64,000 nucleotides of DNA. Origin: Ketogulonicigenium vulgare WSH-001. Its GTDB lineage: Bacteria; Pseudomonadota; Alphaproteobacteria; Rhodobacterales; Rhodobacteraceae. Position 1 is the first letter of the stretch. Every line of letters begins with the position of its first letter. Below the pieces are notes generated by a model. It saw only the letters and a program-made list of their open reading frames with translations. It made no database searches and had not been told where the DNA came from. Shown in pieces: positions 61,196-64,000 of this stretch. The translations under genes were made by a program, and so were the position numbers. Where the stretch lies: the NCBI RefSeq assembly GCF_000223375.1, contig NC_017384.1, positions 2,110,501 through 2,174,500 of the forward strand, given 5' to 3'.

Positions 61196-61248
61196 GGCAA
61201 TCCTCATACGCGTTTAGGCCTGCCTCAGAAAGACGCCGCGTCAGCAGG

Positions 61249-61263
61249 TTACAAAATATTACA
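61249..61263. promoter_or_regulatory. Direct repeats typical of OmpR-family regulator binding
   Basis: TTACA at 61249-61253 and 61259-61263 (10-bp spacing) lies between the divergent regulator gene and the small secreted protein gene, and GTTACA recurs at 61332-61337. OmpR-family proteins bind such 10- or 11-bp spaced direct repeats, suggesting autoregulation. Confidence 0.35.
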
Positions 61264-61338
61264 CGAATTTGCAGGCCGCTCATGCGGCAATTACGTGGCG
61301 CGCGCATAGATTGGGATAGATTCACTCATAGGTTACAG

Positions 61339-61527
61339 ATGCGCCGCATATCCCCGCCAATCCTGATGACACTTTTGCTGCTGGGGGCCGCGTTACCCGC
61401 CAGCGCCTCGATGGGGCGCCTCGATCCGCGCCCCGCGCCGGCCGCCGCCCCGCCCAGCCTGTGTATTTTCACACCGGGCAATGCGCCCCTGCCCTGCATT
61501 GCGCAGCCGCAGCAGGGTGCCCGCTAG
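61339..61527 (+). CDS. Small secreted protein of unknown function
   Basis: 62 residues from ATG 61339, with AGGT 6 nt upstream. Signal peptide RRISPPILMTLLLLGAALPASA, cut near SAS; the mature part is ~40 residues, Pro/Ala-rich with two Cys spaced 11 apart (PSLCIFTPGNAPLPCIA), possibly a disulfide loop. Its stop shares the palindrome CTAG with the stop of the convergent gene. Divergent from the two-component system, so a possible target of it. Confidence 0.6.
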   Translation: MRRISPPILMTLLLLGAALPASASMGRLDPRPAPAAAPPSLCIFTPGNAPLPCIAQPQQGAR

Positions 61528-61955
61528 GGCGTAAACCTCAGCGTGCTCTCGCAGCCCTCGACCCCTGCGGCGGGCGGATTGCAAAACGCGCCGTGGAGAA
61601 AGAGGACGACGGATGCGCCCTCTAGCCGTGCCTCTTGCGCGACGCCGGACCATGCGCGGTGCAGACCATTGGGCGTCGACAGCCAGATCGTCACCGGACA
61701 GCCCGCGCTGCCACAAAAGTATGACCATGCGCCCGCGCAGCCAAATTCCATGACGTTTTGCAGATAATCCGGCTGGCCGTCACCGTTCAGATCGGTCGAG
61801 GTGATATAATTGGCGCTATAACCCGGCTCGCCGCCCACATCGCGGCATTCGGCCATCAGCGCATCAGTGGCGGCCGTGATCTCGGGCGGCAGATCTTGCG
61901 CGGCCAGCGCACTGGCAGCTAGAAAGAGGGCCATCGTAAGGGTTAGAAATTTCAC
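61524..61955 (-). CDS. Secreted Cys-containing protein of unknown function
   Basis: 143 residues from GTG 61955, which overlaps the upstream gene stop (GTGA). Signal peptide VKFLTLTMALFLAASALAAQ. The mature part has six Cys (for example GCAGAWSYFCGSAGCPV) and an EF-hand-like TDLNGDGQPDYL segment (Asp-x-Asn-x-Asp). Such short periplasmic proteins are common in Rhodobacteraceae and uncharacterised. Co-translated with the membrane protein at 61952. Confidence 0.7.
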   Translation of the reverse strand: MKFLTLTMALFLAASALAAQDLPPEITAATDALMAECRDVGGEPGYSANYITSTDLNGDGQPDYLQNVMEFGCAGAWSYFCGSAGCPVTIWLSTPNGLHRAWSGVAQEARLEGASVVLFLHGAFCNPPAAGVEGCESTLRFTP

Positions 61956-62527
61956 GCAAAAGTCTCGGTTCTGAGCGCCGCAAACCGCTGGCGCGCGGTG
62001 GTTTTCAGCGCGGCGATCTGCGCGCGCCCGGCGCGGTCCATCCGCCATGTCAGGATAGGCAACAGCACCGGCAGCACAATGGCCAACGTCCCCAGCACCG
62101 GCAGGATCGCCAGAATTAGCCCAAAGGCCAGCACGCCGATAAAAAAGGCAACGACCAGCCCCTTCCACATCGGTTCGGTCAGGCGGAACAATCGCACAAG
62201 GTTCGCATCCAGCCAGACCTCTTGCCCCGAGGTGCGGTCATAGATCGCGACCAGCGTGGCATCGGGCTTGCCTTTAGGCGTCAGCCACAGCGAATGCAGG
62301 ATATCGCCCTCCTCGGCGATCAGGCCGGTGTTCCAGATATGCAGCGGATAGGGGGTGCCATCGGCCAGATCCAATTGGATCGTCTCTTGCACATTGGTGG
62401 TGACCACCTGCCCCGCGACATTCCCTGGCGCGGGCACGGATGTTGTCCTTGTCGTTGTTGCGGCGCGGCGCACGCGGCCGACGATGTCGCTTAGTTCATA
62501 AACACGCCGTCCCAGTGCTAATTCCAT
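61952..62527 (-). CDS. Membrane protein of unknown function
   Basis: 191 residues from ATG 62527, with GGTG upstream; a TTG at 62551 would lengthen it by eight. The first ~125 residues look cytoplasmic or extracellular with beta-strand content (TIQLDLADGTPYPLHIWNTG, TLVAIYDRTSGQEVW). Two hydrophobic segments follow at ~130-165 (LVVAFFIGVLAFGLILAIL, LGTLAIVLPVLLPIL), then a basic helical tail. No recognised family. Operon with 61524. Confidence 0.7.
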   Translation of the reverse strand: MELALGRRVYELSDIVGRVRRAATTTRTTSVPAPGNVAGQVVTTNVQETIQLDLADGTPYPLHIWNTGLIAEEGDILHSLWLTPKGKPDATLVAIYDRTSGQEVWLDANLVRLFRLTEPMWKGLVVAFFIGVLAFGLILAILPVLGTLAIVLPVLLPILTWRMDRAGRAQIAALKTTARQRFAALRTETFA

Positions 62528-62669
62528 CTTACACCCGTGGTAAAATGCCAAACTCTGCCGCTAAAAGTTTCTGCATAGTTGCGTAGCTGTCAACACAAAG
62601 ATGAGCGCCAAGGCTTTAGTTTGCAGGTGATCCGCGCTAAATATGACCCAAACAGCCGCGCGAGATCCT

Positions 62670-63419
62670 ATGACCATTACCCACCAAGACGAGTTAGAGG
62701 CCCTGCAAGAGATTGGCCGCATCTGCGCCAATACGATGCAGGCCATGGCCAAAGCGATCGAGCCCGGCATCACCACCGCCGAGCTGGACGCGATCGGCCG
62801 CGCCTATATGGAACGTGAGGGGGCAATGTCTGCGCCGCAATCGACCTATGATTTCCCCGGCACGACCTGCATTTCGGTGAATGAGGAGATCGCGCATGGC
62901 ATTCCCGGCACCCGCGCCATTCGCACCGGCGATCTGGTGAATATTGACGTCTCCGCCTCGAAGAACGGCTATTTCGCCGATACGGGTGCCACTTTTCGGT
63001 CGGGGGTCGTGCATCCGCGCCTAGACCGGCTGTGCCGCGATGGCAAACGCGCGACGCAGATCGGCATGGCGCAGGTCGCCAGCGACCGCCCGCTGGCCGG
63101 CATCGGCAAGGCCATTGGCCGTTTTGCGAACGAACGCGGCTATACGCTGATCCAGAATCTGGCCAGCCACGGCATCGGGCATAGCCTGCACGAAGAGCCA
63201 AAGGAAATCGCCACCTGGCCCACGCGCGGCGAAAAGCGGCGGATCAACAAGGGCCTTGTCCTGACGGTCGAGCCGTTTCTGTCCACCGGCGGGCTATGGG
63301 CCGAGGGCGGTGAGGATGACTGGACGCTCTATGCCTCGCCCAGCGCGCCCTGTGTGCAGTATGAACATACCGTTGTGGCCACTGATACCGGCCCGCTCAT
63401 CGTCACCCTGCCGGGCTAG
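62670..63419 (+). CDS. map: Type I methionine aminopeptidase
   Basis: 249 residues from ATG 62670, which gives the family-like start MTITHQDELEALQEIG; ATG 62643 would add nine. Metal ligands are present: Asp pair in NIDVSASKNGYFADTG, His in SHGIGHSLHEEP, Glu in LTVEPFL and Glu in QYEHTVV. Removes the initiator Met. A second map copy elsewhere in the genome is common. Stop is immediately followed by the stop of the convergent YbaN gene. Confidence 0.93.
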   Translation: MTITHQDELEALQEIGRICANTMQAMAKAIEPGITTAELDAIGRAYMEREGAMSAPQSTYDFPGTTCISVNEEIAHGIPGTRAIRTGDLVNIDVSASKNGYFADTGATFRSGVVHPRLDRLCRDGKRATQIGMAQVASDRPLAGIGKAIGRFANERGYTLIQNLASHGIGHSLHEEPKEIATWPTRGEKRRINKGLVLTVEPFLSTGGLWAEGGEDDWTLYASPSAPCVQYEHTVVATDTGPLIVTLPG

Positions 63420-63821
63420 TCACCGGCCAGCGGGTTCGGGGCGCGTCCAGATCCATAGCGCGATCGCGCCCATGATAACGCCCACGACCAGCGCCAGAAC
63501 CAGCCCCGGTCGGGCGGCGATCCAGAACACGACATAGCCAAATGTGATCCCGCCCGCCGCCATATATTTGGCACGGCGGGGGATCGCGCCTTCGGCCCGC
63601 CACGCGCGCAGGCTGGGGCCGAAACGGGGATGATCAAGCAGCCAAGCCTCGAGCCGGGGCGAGGATTTGCCAAAGCACCATGCGGCGAGGATCAGGAAAA
63701 TCGTCGTGGGCATCAGCGGCAGGAACGCCCCGATAAAGCCCAGCGCAACCATCAGACAGCCCAGCGCAAAAAAGCCCGCACGACCAAGGCTGTGGCGTTT
63801 GCCGCCGTTTCCGTCCGTCAT
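63420..63821 (-). CDS. YbaN/DUF454 inner-membrane protein
   Basis: 133 residues. First hydrophobic segment GFFALGCLMVALGFIGAFLPLMPTTIFLILAAWCF (core GFIGxFLPLMPTTxFLxLAAWCF) is the DUF454 signature, followed by SSPRLEAWLLDHPRFGPSLRAWR and two C-terminal membrane spans. Function not known. Confidence 0.9.
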   Translation of the reverse strand: MTDGNGGKRHSLGRAGFFALGCLMVALGFIGAFLPLMPTTIFLILAAWCFGKSSPRLEAWLLDHPRFGPSLRAWRAEGAIPRRAKYMAAGGITFGYVVFWIAARPGLVLALVVGVIMGAIALWIWTRPEPAGR

Positions 63822-63883
63822 ATGTCCGATCCTTTTGCGCGGGTATTCGCGGGCATAGCACCCGCGCAGTGGCGGATGAAGGG

Positions 63884-64000
63884 CTATTCCCCCTGCCGCG
63901 CCGCATAATCGGCGCGCGACTGCGTGATCTGCGCGCGGTTTTCCTCGGCCCAGATCCAGACGGCGCAGAACGCTTTGCTAAGGCCAAGGCCCAGATCCGT
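63884..64000 (-). CDS. C-terminal end of an unidentified protein (partial)
   Basis: The last 38 residues and stop (TAG at 63884-63886) of a - strand gene that begins beyond the window. It reads TDLGLGLSKAFCAVWIWAEE and ends DYAARQGE. No family can be named. Confidence 0.5.
   Translation of the reverse strand, partial: TDLGLGLSKAFCAVWIWAEENRAQITQSRADYAARQGE

Overview
The window reads as chromosomal DNA of a high-GC alphaproteobacterium of the Rhodobacteraceae/Paracoccaceae type. The basis is codon usage, TRAP and UgpC-type ABC transporters, a DUF2793 protein, a Hint-domain protein and an ABC-type capsule locus; this is inference from gene content, not an alignment. Gene order and the presence of pqqABCDE would also suit a Ketogulonicigenium-like sugar oxidiser, but that is a guess. 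Coding density is very high. There are two tRNA genes, and I see no insertion sequence, integrase or CRISPR array.

Layout, left half. Positions 1-4010: the tail of an ABC ATPase, a Tat-exported intradiol dioxygenase, a ygiC/ygiB-like pair and a lysine 2,3-aminomutase-like radical SAM enzyme. 4030-5720: two paralogous outer-membrane beta-barrel proteins. 6030-8890: sulfate activation (cysD, fused cysNC). 8967-16709: a seven-gene amino-sugar uptake and catabolism operon (UgpC-type ATPase, binding protein, two permeases, NanE, BadF-type kinase, MurQ) facing a divergent GntR regulator, with TGGTATTG repeats between them. 16693-18078: an FAD/NAD(P)-binding protein. 18232-32971: a capsule or surface-polysaccharide region with the ABC permease, outer-membrane export lipoprotein, inner-membrane chain protein, ABC ATPase, pyruvyl-transferase-like protein, two methyltransferases and two two-module glycosyltransferases. 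A divergent LysR/RTX-protein pair lies inside it.

Layout, right half. 33047-38981: a DUF2793 protein, a flavin reductase fused to an IclR-like domain, a sarcosine-oxidase-like flavoenzyme, tRNA-Arg(TCT), a Hint-domain protein, a decayed GNAT acetyltransferase and a bestrophin-like channel. 39091-42308: pqqABCDE, including the 30-residue pqqA peptide gene. 42598-46362: a sulfurtransferase, a serine hydrolase and a choice-of-anchor-I protein behind a Pho-box-like site. 46569-54696: one long co-directional run of alpha/beta hydrolase, Baeyer-Villiger-type monooxygenase, SDR, TRAP transporter, LamB/YcsF (PxpA-like) and MmgE/PrpD. It meets a convergent operon, 54700-57988, made of a biotin carboxylase-BCCP (with a one-base frameshift) and a PxpB/PxpC fusion, controlled by a divergent FCD-type GntR. 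58896-64000: tRNA-Ser(GCT), a two-component system, small envelope proteins, a methionine aminopeptidase and a YbaN-type membrane protein.

The most notable point is the 46.5-58.8 kb catabolic island. Its biotin carboxylase/BCCP chain and AHS1-AHS2 chain together rebuild the domain set of urea carboxylase on separate polypeptides, next to a PxpA-like protein and a Baeyer-Villiger/ester-hydrolysis module. This suggests a route for an imported acidic, amide- or lactam-like compound. The capsule region is the second accessory area of interest because of its chimeric glycosyltransferases and the embedded RTX protein.
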